Source of the DNA: Ampelocalamus luodianensis
Taxonomy: Eukaryota; Streptophyta; Magnoliopsida; Poales; Poaceae
DNA length: 64,000 nucleotides
Reading direction: 5' to 3'
Assembly (NCBI GenBank): GCA_036346255.1
Contig: CM070633.1
Location: 7,874,001 to 7,938,000 of the forward strand
Position numbers and translations under genes: made by a program. This document shows positions 34,261-46,669 of the stretch, one piece after another. Below the pieces are notes generated by a model. It saw nothing but the letters and a program-made list of their open reading frames with translations. It did no database searches and was not told the DNA's origin. The stretch's first letter is position 1; each line of letters opens with the position of its first letter.

Positions 34261-37016
34261 ATTGTCAATGGACCCATACAGGATATGAAATCAGAAGAAA
34301 ACAAGAACAAAAAACAAAGAATGGAATCTGTTAGTCACACACAAGTCTTGGAACAAGCACCAAAGTGATGAAGAATTGAGCTAACGGTGCAAAAGAGGCA
34401 GTACCAAACAATCCACAACAAAGTTATTTCCAATACAAACTAAAATTTAGCAAGAAAACCAATGCAAGATGGCAGTCTTCTCCAAAAGGGTCATTATTAA
34501 GTAAAATAAATGAAGAAGATTATTTACATGAAGCAAATCAATGATGCAAAATGGCTAGCTATGAGATGCCAAAGGACAGATGCTCTTATGTTGAGTCCTA
34601 AGAGGTAAATTCCATCATTGCTAGAGAGAAAAACAAAATTTGGTCTAGTTTAGTGAATGTTTTCTCATAATTTCACAATGCTAATCGCTAAATAACATCA
34701 TGTTATATAGGCAAGAAACATTGACTCATTTTTTTCATCATATTATAATCCAAGTGCACAAATAGGACAACAAGGAGTAACTATAGATGGATTAAATGAT
34801 GCAGGTATAGATCGACTAAACCACCACTAAATGATAACAAAACACCATGAGCCTAAGAGAAAGGAAGAGAAAAGGTGAAAAACACATTGGCTACTTTGTT
34901 AATGCCAATGTTTTCGCTCAATACATTCAGTAAAATTGAACAGGCACAAATAGTTGTACCCTATAGAGCTATGAATAGATCAACTTCTCAAGAAGGTATC
35001 ATCGATGATCATTGGTTAAACTCTCGTCTAAGGACATGACACATTGACATATTGTTTTCATCAATGATAATAACAGAAGTAATAGAGAAAACATACCATG
35101 AATGGAAAGATGAAGCTTAGTTTAGGTAGGCAATGATATGAGCCATCAGCAATAACAATTTCTGTTTCCATCTTGCTAGTAATTAACTAATCATACGTAG
35201 TAGCTGCATCAGACAACTCCAAACAAATAAATAATCAAACCTTACAATACCAAATGTATGCAATTGAAGAAAAATGATTGCATTTGCCTAATACCTACCA
35301 TAAGTGCGAAAGAAAAACAATCTTGCAAAGTAGGAAGGTAAAAGAAGAGGAAGGAAATTAACAAAGAAATGACTGCTTGAACTTCTGCTGCTAATCTGCC
35401 CTCTACGGCCCACACACTGGCCGAACCGAGAGATGGTCGCCATCTTCTAGCTGCATCAGCCATGCCATCAACCTCGCTGTGTGATTATGCTAAATCAGAT
35501 AAATGAAATGTGTAGCCATGAAGATTGTTTTCAGAGAGCACTATATTTTAGATAAGTTATATCAGAAATAAAAAATGTGCTATACATTGCCATATCAAAG
35601 TTCAGTACAATAAGTATTTACAATTTCATGCAAACACAATTGTAGAGTATTCTGCGCAAGCACTCAATACACCAATGCATTGACCACCATATCATCAAAG
35701 ATCTTAGAACCAAATAAGGAAAAAAATATGAAAGGATAGGATGATACATAAGGTGTAACTGCTTACTTACTCAGGCTGTAGTCAGTGGCGACCACATATG
35801 CATATATTCAGCCAAACTATATTCATCCAAATTAGATCATGCAGGATTTCCTAGGTATTTCGTGGAGCATCTAGTATACATCAATCATGTGATTAAAGCA
35901 GACTCTTTTAGACATTCTTTCAAACATGGCATGGGCAAAATTGCATGATTCATTATGAATGAATGTCAAGAGAGACCAATGTCTTGTTTGTGTTATGCTA
36001 ATGTCACAAAGATTTGTATGTTGGATTCCTTCGAGAGAAGCTATATACCATGCTCTTGCATTCCCATACATAAATACTATCCATTAGAAATGTGGTGTGT
36101 GGTACCTGAAATTTCTGCACTTGCTTCTGTGGCTCATCCTTCCACTGCCCCCACGAAGCTCACTACCTCACTGGAATTAGGGCTCCCACCATTGTCCTCA
36201 TGATCTAAACCCCTGCATGGTGTGTTGAGCTCCATAACCTCCATACTGAACTAATGAAAGCAATGAGAAAAGGAAAGATTGAATTGTTCGGTTCAACTAA
36301 CATTCTAAAGTCCACTTAATCCTTGAAACTTATCCCCTTATTAACTATTAATAACAAACTCTATAATGAGCATAGAACATGAAGAAAATACTACTACGCA
36401 TTTTGAAATCTTGGGGTCTGAAACTTACTGTTGAAACTTCAGTTACTTCAATTACTTCTAAAGAAATTTTCAGTTATACAATCATAAAGAATAATGTGGT
36501 ACAGATGAAAGCAAAATTGATTTGACGAAAAAGTGCTAACCTCTTATCTGGCCTGAATCCACGAGGCAATGCAGTGGCTGATGGTATATCTTCCTATAAC
36601 TGATATAGGAGGGCGATCTTGGTGTAAACTAGAGCACGTGCAGTAACCTACTCTGCAACAGCAGAGCTTGTAGACTGGAAACTCAGCGGAGACAAAGATG
36701 AGGAGTCTAAACCAATATCACCTACAACAGCGATGGATTGGCTTGGCTAAGTGGGAACCATGGTTGTGCTGTCATCCCCATCCCGCTTCCCACCTCGCTG
36801 TTGGGCGCCACCTCCCACGCCGCTGCTCCGCATGTCGTGTGTCGTCGCCTCACCCTCTGCCCATGCGGCTACCTCCTTCTCCCTATCGCCTCCCGGATGT
36901 CGGATCCGTGTCATCATGGACGGGGACGATGGGATGCAGCAGCTGCGTGCACAACAACGAGTGGATACGGCGGCGTGGTAGATGGGGTGGAGAAGGGGGG
37001 TAGCGTCACGAGGAAG
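34261..37016. other. Unassigned DNA with possible gene fragments
   Basis: Possible fragments lie on the minus strand. At about 36230-36110 an exon-like stretch reads MEVMELNTPCRGLDHED in one frame and is followed by a GT donor (AG|GTACC). A frame starting MADAARRWRPSLGS begins at 35463. At 36740-37016 GC-rich sequence continues, after the LTR insertion, at 49721. None can be assigned to a family. Confidence 0.3.
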
Positions 37017-38779
37017 GGAAATGTAACATCCCAACTTTGGACTTGTGTTTCAAATGTAAGAAAATGTGTAGAAAGTAAAACTTTTCTTACATTATGTGTT
37101 CCTGCATGTACTCAACAATCCTTGTACATGAGATATGGAAATGCAAAGTCACAAGTCCTTTTATCCAAAAACCTTGTCTTCCAAAAACATGCAAGTCAAA
37201 TCTTATGATAATGCTTGGGAAATAATTTTCCTAAGTTCCTGAAATGGTCTAGGACCCCTCTGAAAAATTTCACAATTTTTAGAAATTTTTTGAATATTTT
37301 TAGAGGCAGTCAAACCTGTTTGACTTCAGTCAAACCACATTTCAGAACCTTGCTGAATTTTTAGAGAAAAATGCACCAGATAAAAACCTCTAAAAATTTT
37401 ATACAAGGTAGATATCTGGGTTAGAAAGCTCCTGTAAAAATTTCAGAATTTTTTGAGTTGATTTGATACCTCAAATAATTCCTCAAGATCTCTGTTCAAA
37501 TTTAAAACCCTACTAGATTGCACTGTTCATCGGGTCCGGGTCAGACTCGGGCTCGAGCCTTTTGACTCGGTCTAGCCCACTAACCGCACCGGACCCTCGT
37601 TATAAGCCCCATCCATTTCCAACCATTGGATCAAGATCCAACCGCCGGCTTGAGGTGACATTGGACATCCATCGGGGACATTCAATCGTGGCCGTTCAAA
37701 TCTAATCCAAGGGTACTTGATCTCCTCTGTTGTTTCAAAAGCACCAGAGCCTTGTGATCTGAGCCGATCAAGTTCGATCCTACGGTCCACGACCACCCTG
37801 ACCTCCTCGGTCATCGTCTTCCTCGCGCGCGCGCGTCTGATCGGCGCGCATGGCCTGTCTCGTCACGGCCGCGTCAACGCCCACTGTCGAGCGGTGTGGC
37901 ACGTCGAGCTTCGGCAAAGCCGCTGCGCTGCCCTATTTCATTAGCCCCGTTTAGCGCGGCCGAGCTCGCAGTAGCTCACCGCGGGGCCCTTTGCCTTTGT
38001 GTCGTGCTCGTGAGCTTCTAAAGCCCAGGCCCTCCTCCGGTTCCCTTCCTCACCTCCAGTCACCCCAACTCACTTTCGTTGTGGTTAAACCCAACCACAG
38101 TAAGTGCTCCCCTCCGCCATTGTTGCCGTGGAAGCTCCTCCGGTGATCTAGGTGCCCCAGTGGTTCTTCGAGTCTCTTTGCTTATCGCTTGGACCCCCTG
38201 GTCATCGCAAAGCTTTTCCCTAACTTGGTTTTGAATGATCTCCTCAGGAGTCGTCGGAATCCAAGTTTTGGAGCTGCGCGGCCGTTAGGGCACTTCATCG
38301 TTTCCAGCTCCGGTGAGTGTCCTCAGTTTAATTCTTTGCTACTGGACCACCCCGTGGTCGTCGCGAAGGGATACTGATCATTCTTTTTGCAAATGCTAGC
38401 TCAGGGCACTTGGTCGTCGTCATCTTCTTCACCTCCGGCGTCGGTCTCCGCCGCTGGGTCTTCTCCGACCACCTCTAGACCTCCCCTGCACTCGGGTGCG
38501 TTCACCCTAGCCCTGTAGAGCTTAAGCAATGGCTAGGTTAGCTCGTAGCGCGTGTTTTCGCCGTTTTCGGATTTTGCCGAAAACCACCCTCCGCCCCTCT
38601 CCGGCTCGCCGGCGATTGAGGCCTGCTCCGCCGTCAAGGGGGCTACCAATAGGTTCGCAATACTATTGCGCATGTTTTGGTACCTTAGTTGCACGCCGCC
38701 GTGGCCGTGGTCGTCGGCGACGTGCCGGAGACCTTGACGTCATGTTCTGGACCCTTGTCGCGAAATCGACAAGTCCTCA

Positions 38780-39740
38780 GACCTCCTCGGGTTGATCCTA
38801 GCCGTTCCAGACCACCCTAGGATTAGATCTGAGCCTTTGGGTGTTTTCCGAAAACCTTAAGTCCTTTGGACCTCCCCTTGTTTAATCTCAACCGTTAAGA
38901 TTACCCCCAGGTAAGACCTGTGCCGTTAGATGCTTTCTGTAAAAATCCTTAGTCTTAAGACCTCTTAGATCAATCTTAGCCGTCTAGGACCACCCCGGTT
39001 AAATCCTAGCCGTTTAGATCTTCCCCGTGCGCAAAAGACCTCCCCTTAGTCATTTTGCAAAGACCACCCCTAAAGACCCCCCCTCAGGGTCATCTTTGTA
39101 AAAGACCACCCCTGGTCTTTTATAAAGAGGTCCTCAGAACCTCCGGACCTCCCACCGAGTCGATCTAGACCGTTCAGGACCTCCCTAGGTCTAATCTGAG
39201 CCGTCCAGATCTCCTCCCGTTAAAACCCTGTCGCATAGGACCTCCCCGAGTAGATCTTGGCCATCCAAGACCTCCTCATGTAAATCCCAACCGATCAAGA
39301 CCTCCCTCTAGAGATCTTGACCGCCCAAGACCTCCCTCTAGAGATCTAGACCGTTGAAGACCTCCTCCGTGAGATCTTAGCCGTCCAGACCCCCTCCGTA
39401 GGCTTTAGGACCTCCCCTAGTGCTCGGGACCGCCAGATCTTGATCTGACGGCCACAACCTCCTTTGCGCGCGAGGAGCTCCTCCACGTGCGCTGTGCCTG
39501 CACTGGTCGTAGCCGTTGGATCTAATCTCAACGGCCCTAACCTCCCCAGTGCGGGGAGAGGTCTTTCCGTGCGCTGTGCTTCTACTCGTCGGGACCGTTT
39601 GATTCGATCTCAACGGTCCAGACCTCCCCTAGCGCGCCGTGTGGTGCGCTATGTTTCGAGGTCCGTAGCCGTGCGATGCAAGATCGACGGCCACGACCTC
39701 CCGTTTATCTCTAGATCAGTTGGACCTCCCCGAGGGTTGT
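38780..39740 (+). repeat. Degenerate array of GACCTCC-containing units
   Basis: About two dozen irregular units of roughly 35-45 bp each contain GACCTCC or close variants, usually after a CCGTCCA or CCGTTCA word and before GATCT. Similar units in the opposite orientation fill much of the family B solo LTR (19930-21560). The sister copy at 41049-46179 has scattered CCGTTGGATC words but no such long array. Confidence 0.75.
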
Positions 39741-41048
39741 GTTTTCAAATCTTTTAAGTGTTCAAATGTTCAAGTTTGCTTAACTTTGTCATTTTAGCTC
39801 CTTTTTGAGTGATTCAAATTACAGTAGCTCGGTGGTAGAATAAATTTCAATTTAAGAATAGATGTAGTCACTTTTCTAGTCTAGACTTTATTGAAACTTG
39901 CAGTAGAAGCTTAAATGAAGTCAGGGATAGGGAAATCACTTAAAGATTTGTAAAATATATAACTTTTTGTGTATAACTCCTTTTTGAGCAAACCCAGGTC
40001 TGTAAAATTCCTCTGGTGGTGTATTTTAGCTTAGCATAGGTATTATTCACATTTATGTTCCTGAAAAGTGATATGTGCTAATTTTAGAACTTAGAAAAAT
40101 CATAACTAACTCATTTCAACTCCAAATTGTGCAAACTCAGTTTTGCTGTTGTTAGGATACTATTACCTATCCACCATAAAAATTTCAGACCTTAGATCAT
40201 TCTAGGAAATTTTGCCATGAACAGTAGCCGTAATTAATTTAATTAGGATTTTTCAGGCTGAGAAAACTTAATTTAGCCATAACTTTCTCATGCTAAGTCC
40301 AAACGAAGTGATTATTGTTTCTAAAATTGTCTAAAATCATCCTCTAGCTGCTGTATAAATTTCATTGCAATTGGATGAATTTTGCTGTTGGAGTTTATTT
40401 GGAGTTCTTTGCTCTTATTGGTTTTATCGCCTTTTCACGTTAGGTTCCGAAGATATTAGTGATCTTGATTCTGAGCCACCGCCATCAGATCCTGCACTCC
40501 AGCAAGGCAAGCAGTTTGATCATGTTAATCCTAGTATTTTGAGTATTTATGTTGATTGCAAAAGTTATGTATGCATTGCTACTTTGTGTTAACTATTGTC
40601 GTTAGTAAACCTAGTAGATGCATTTCCTTAGGCAAAGGATGATTCCTCTACTACCATGAGCCTAGGTTATTGCTGTGATTGGAGCTCGTTGGATGGGCTC
40701 CTGTCACTTAGTAGGTTTGCGGAACACATTGCCTAGTCATGCTTAGATGTCGGTAGAAATGGGCGGTTATCGACTTGTCGATGGCTTTGATCACACAAAC
40801 TGCTATAATCTATATATTTCAACCTTGTGCTATGTCTAAATTGCAAAACTAAAATGAAAATAAAAACAATTTAGACTTGGGCACAATGGTAAGATGGTGT
40901 GAATCTAGGTGTGACTGGAATGGTGCCCGAGTCAACAAGGACCGAACATCTTGTTACACTAAACTAAGCAATTATTGCGTGCTAACCACACTAAAGGGAA
41001 ATGGGACCTCTCTTGACTAAGTACTTTGGGAGGTGTTAATTATGAGCT

Positions 41049-44000
41049 TGTAACATCCCAATTTTGGGCTTGTGTTTCAAATGTAAGAAAATCAGTAGAA
41101 ATTAAAACTTTTTCTTACATCATGTATTTCCTGTTGTGCCAAACAATTCTTGTACAAGGGATTATGGAAGTACATTGTCACAAGTCCTTTTGATCCAAAT
41201 CTTGGCTTTCCAAAAACAATCTTGTCAAATCTTATGATCATCCTCTGGAAATATTTTTCCTAAGTCTCTGTGATGGCATGTGACCCCTCTGAAAAATTTC
41301 ACAATTTTTAGAAATTGTTTGAATATTTTTAGAGGCAGTCAAACCTGTTTGACTCTTAGTCAAACATTAAAACAGAGCCTTGCAGAATTTTTGGAGATTT
41401 ATTCACAGTATAAAAACCTCTGAAAATTTTACACAAGGTTGATATCTGAGTTAGCAAGCTCCTGTAAAAATTTCATAATTTTTGGAGTTAATTTGCTACC
41501 TCAAATAAATCTTTCAAAGTCTCTGTTTTTATTTCAAAGTCAAACTACGTTTCTTGTTACTCGGGTTCGAGTCGACTCGGGCTCGAGCCAATTGATTCGG
41601 TCGATCAACTAATCGCGCGAGCCACTCTTTCAAAGCGCGTGAATCCCAGCCGTTGGATCTAAATCGCACGGCCGCGCGCGTGAAACCATTGGACCCTCGG
41701 TTGCAAGTTTGATTGTCGACCGTTAGATTCCCATCAACCATTGAGATCTCCGAACCCTTCGGACCATCCGGTTGCATTTTGAATCGAGCCGTTGGATTAA
41801 GATCCAACGCCCGCGTACCTTCGTGGCAAATAAAGAGTTTGCGACGTGGAGCAATCCGAGTCGTTCGTTTCTTATCGTGGGCTCGTAATCTCCCGTGTGT
41901 TTTAACCGGGGGCGTGGCGTAATATCTCGCCGTTCGTTTTGAATCCTACGGTTGAGAATCGCGAGCTTTTCTGTTGGTCATCTTCAACCTCCGACGTGCG
42001 AAAGCGATTGCAAGGCATGGGGTGTCGTTTCATGCTTCCTACGGCGCCTAGTCAACAGTGGAGGTCGTGGGAGACATGATCGTCCATGCCATGCCCTATT
42101 TCACCAGCTATCATCTTTTTCCTTGTCGGCCGTGCGTGGTGCTTTGTGTTTTGCCGCCCGAAAGAGGTGTGGTGCAAACCCTAACACTTTCTTGGCTTTA
42201 TAAGCACCCTCATTGCTTCCTAGTATCTCTTTAGACCACCACCAAGCCTCACTCACAGCATTGGAGCTTAATACCTCAAAAATGGCAAATCGCCATTGTT
42301 GACCCGTGGAGCTCCATCAGTGTTCTTGGTGTTCCAGTGGTCCTCCTTCATGTTTCTTTGCCCTAATCTTATCTATTTACTTCCTTGAACATTTCCCCTC
42401 ACTTAATTTTGGATTTGATTCTCAGGAATTGTCCAATTTGGGGTTTGTTCAAATTCGGCCGATTTTGGTCATCTTCTTCCTCAGCTCAGGTGAGTGCTCC
42501 ATTTTCAAATTACTTGCTCATGTAGCTTCTGTGAATCATTATGAAGCTATATTGATGCTTGGTATCACTCATGTGGCTCAGGGTGTCATTTTCGGGTTTT
42601 CTTCTCCGAGTCCGGCGAGCTTCCACCGTGGTCAAACTTCTCCGGCCATCTTTGAAGCTTCGTCCTTAAGGTAGTTTCTTATTAGTCCTTAGAAGCTATG
42701 GCACCGCACCCTAGGCTTGCGGTGGAGCTCATCGCGGTTTTCATGTTTAGCGATGGCTCCATTTTCGTTTTCCGGCTAGCGCGTTCTAGTCCTCGCGCGG
42801 CGAATACTACCATTAGGTTCGTCTGTTATTGCGAATCCATTTTGGGTCTTGTTCACCGCGCGTGACGGTGTCGCCGGCGATTAGTCGTCAAAGACGATCG
42901 GGACTTTCGGCACGAGAACTCCGTTTCGTCACCTAATTAGGACACATTAATTGCTAATCATTAGTTGTTAATTGTGTCTTAATCATTATTGTTGAGCCAG
43001 CGACCGGTGGGCGGCATCCTTTAATCACCCTGCAGTGCGATCCCGCTTGTCCGGCGTCATTAATATCTAATCATTGCTTAATTAAATGAGTGGCATTTAA
43101 TCGTTATCGGAATTAACCTGCGGTGTGACTAGTGGGCAGAGGATTAAAATCAAATTCCGGTAGTCTTTAGTGTCTAGTTAATGATCATCATTAGTGGCAT
43201 TAATCTGTCCTAGCCATCCTCTCGATCATTGTCGGTGGGCCCGGTGCCGTGCGTGGGTTAAACCAGCGCATGTGTGCCTCAAGGTCGTGGCGGTGGTCCC
43301 CGCGTGTCGATCCATCTTTTGAACCGATCTTTAGCCACCGTCGATCCCTTGATCAGCGGCCCGGTCGTGAGGGCATTCGGACCCTCGGATGCCTTGATCA
43401 TTCTTAGCCGTCGATCTTGCGATCAATGGTCGAGATCGTGAGTGCAATCGGACAATCCGGTTGTTGGTGCGCTCTGGACCGCCCATCCGCCGATCTGCGG
43501 TGGATTGGCCAAGCAACGCGCCGTCGGTTGCAAACACTCGTGTGGCCGTTGGATCTTGATCAGCGGTGGGTTTCTAGTGGCTTTCGCGCGCGTGCGCTAT
43601 TTTCGCCGCGCGTGAGCCGTAGGATGTTAGATCAAGGGTTGGGGGTTGTCCACATCATTTTCTTTTATTGGGTTGTTACGTATTTGGTAAGCATTTGTTT
43701 ATCAATGAAAATGATGTAAAAACTTTAGAAACTCACAACTAATTCATTTTAATCGCTTTTGGTTAATTCCAATCGTAATAAATCATGTTATCACTTTAGC
43801 TTATTATAAAAATGAATTTAAGCACGTTCCAGTAACAGAAAATTGTATAACTAGGAATAACTTAGTTTCTGTCATTTTGAATATTCCAGAAAATGAATAA
43901 AACTTTAGAAAATGCATATCTTGCTCTGTGTATGTCCAAAATGAATGATTCCAACTTTGATAAATTTGTTATTAACCCAATGTTAATATAAAAATGATGG

Positions 44001-46179
44001 TAGGTCCAAGATTGTAGCAGAAAATGTGATTAATGATTTAGTACCTATTTTCAGCATTTAGAAAATTCTGGAAGACTTATAAAATGCACAAGTAATTCTC
44101 TGTAAATGCAAAATATATATATGATAAATTCTAGAGAACCCCTCTGTTGGTATACTTCACTGTAAAATTAGTTTTGAACATATTTATGCTCCTGGAAAGT
44201 GCATTATGCTAATTTTGCATCTTAGAAAAATCATAACTAAATCATTTTAACTCCAAATGACCTGAAATTTTATATGGGTTACCTCTATACCAATAAGTAG
44301 CTACCATAAAAATTTCAATTTCAAAATCTTTCTAGAAAATGTTTTTGCTATAGTGCTAATTATGGCCAAAAATGTGTTTTTAGGTAATATCTTTTGCACC
44401 ACAAATCCAAATTAGGTTTTTCCAGTTTCTATGTCTAGGTATATTCGTATTTCACCTTGTGTATAAGTTTCGTCGCATTTGGATAATTTTGCTTGCTCTT
44501 TTGTTGAGTGATGCTAGTCTTATTGGTTGTTCTTGGTTCTTTTTGCCTTTGCGCTTAGGATTCGACATTTGCGGTAATCCAGAAGCGACCCTCCACAACA
44601 GTTTGAGCAACGACAAGAAGGCAAGCGGTTTGATCATGTTAATCCCAGTGATTGTAAGTATTTATGTTGATTACAAATTCTATGTATGCATTGCTACTTT
44701 GTTTTAATAGTTGGCCTAGTAGATGCATTTCCTTAGCAAATGATTATTCTCTACTACCATGAGCCTAGGTTACTTGCTGTGATTTAGAGTTCGTGGATGG
44801 GCTCTTGTCACTTAGTAGTTGCGAATCAATTGCTTAGCCATGCTTAGTTTCGGTAGAAATGGGCGGTTATCGACTTGTCGATAACCTTGATCACTTAAAA
44901 CGTATTATGATTATGATTTCCACCTTGTGCCATGTCTATTTATGAAAACTAAAAACTGAAAGCAAAATGATTTAGACTTGGGCACAATGGTAAGATGGTG
45001 TGATTTTCGGGTGTGACTGGAATGGTGCCCGGGTCAACAAGGACCGAACATCTTGTTACACTAAACCAAGCATTTTAGCGTGCTAACCACATTAGAGGGT
45101 ATGGGACCTCTCTTGACTTAGTACTTTGGAGTGTATTGGCTCCGGGTCGCAGGGAGTCGCAGGAGGGATGGTGTTGGGAGCATTGTAGTGTCCGAAAGAC
45201 TTCACCCGTGATGGGATTTGTTGTCTTTCGGCTTGCAATGTAAGCGTATGGTGTTTCTACCCATCGAGCGGCTCGTGGTTGATACACAATATTGGAAAAA
45301 GTCTCGTAGGACTTAGTCAGTACAAACATACCTTCGGTGAGTGTGCTTGTGGCTTAAAGGCGGTGCAAGTGTGGGTACATTGGTACACCCTGCGAGGTTA
45401 AAACTATTCGGATAGCCTCGTCTAGGTTATGGACACGCTTGGCAAGGTCTTTCAAGAGATAGACTACAACCTTTTAAATTAAAACTTGATGGGTGGTGCG
45501 AATCGGGATTAGTGCTATGTTGTGGTGGCTATTGGGATAGTCACTTCCAGGTGGTTACTTGTATGTACCTTTACTTACTGTTACTTTGATAACAAAACAT
45601 ATTTGCAAACTTGCTTTTGAAATATATTACATTATTGCAACTAAAGTTGGCTTCATGCAAAATAAGACATACAACCCCCACCTAAATAAGCTTGCATGTA
45701 GTTTATGAATAGGTCGCTATTCCACACGTCGATCTTGCGGGTACAAAGACAATCTTTGTACTCGGTTGCTATGCTTAATTGTTTTGTTGCAGAGGAAGAA
45801 GGTGAGCTGAAGGGCCTCACTTTGCAGTGTGTTGTGGTAGCTTATGGGCGACTAGCTTAGCGGCCGGTCGGTTGCCCTGTGGGTGTATGGCTAACAGGTC
45901 GACTTTTGTTCTAGCCATCTTATGGCACCTTTGCTTCATTTGTCATTCTTGTTTATTGTTCTATTTGGCGGTCGGCTCTCTTTTGTAATAACTTTACTTA
46001 TGTATGTTGTTGTTGAACTTAGTGATGTATGTTGTATGGAAATGATGTGTAATTTTGTGATGATGTGCATATGTTGCAATGCAGGAAACATATGCCCATC
46101 GAGGCTTAGAATGTTTAATTAGTAATGCTAGAACCAATTGGAGGTTAAGTGTTACTAGTTAAATATTCCGGTCCTCACA
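41049..46179 (+). mobile_element. Second solo LTR of family D (5.1 kb), nested in the first
   Basis: It starts TGTAACATCCCAATTTTGG and ends CCGGTCCTCACA. It interrupts the outer copy between 41048 and 46180, and the outer sequence resumes on both sides. The bases flanking it (GAGCT and GTTGA) do not form a clear target duplication. It has a TTTATAAGC TATA-like site near 42196-42204, a perfect GGTTATCGAC-TT-GTCGATAACC hairpin at 44865-44886 and a GTACAAAG..CTTTGTAC dyad at 45741-45761. No internal domain is present. Confidence 0.85.
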
Positions 46180-46205
46180 GTTGAGTCGGTGGGTGTGTTA
46201 AAAAA

Positions 46206-46223
46206 AGTGTGTGTGTGTGTGGT
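46206..46223. repeat. (GT)n microsatellite
   Basis: A short GT run of about eight units lies in the outer family D LTR after an AAAAAAA tract. Confidence 0.85.
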
Positions 46224-46669
46224 GTGGGAGGAGCATTAGCGGACCGGTTAGAACATTTAATGTATCCTTATCCCCGTGGGTTGCGGCTCTTAATTAGCAT
46301 CATTCATTGGAAATGCCTCGTAGGACTTAGCCGTGCCGGCATACCTTCGGAAGTGTGCTAAATCATGTGGCTTAAAGGCGGTCTGAAGTGTGGGTACATT
46401 GGTACACCCTGCAGGGATTAAAACTATTCGAATAGCCTCGTCCTAGGTTATGGACACGCTTGGCAAGGTCTTTCAAGAGTTAGACTACAACATTTCTAAT
46501 TAAAACTTGATGGGTGGTACGAATCGGGGATTCATGCTATGGATAGGTGATTATTTATGCTTAACTTGTTACGCTGTTATTTTAACTAGTAAAAATCAGA
46601 TTTTGATAACTCGCTTTCAACCTATTACATTATTGAAAATAAAATTGGCTTTGTGCAAATGAGACATAC

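Noticed and set aside
41044..46184. Target duplication for the inner family D solo LTR
   Set aside because: The flanks GAGCT and GTTGA do not match, so the insertion is inferred only from LTR ends and colinearity.
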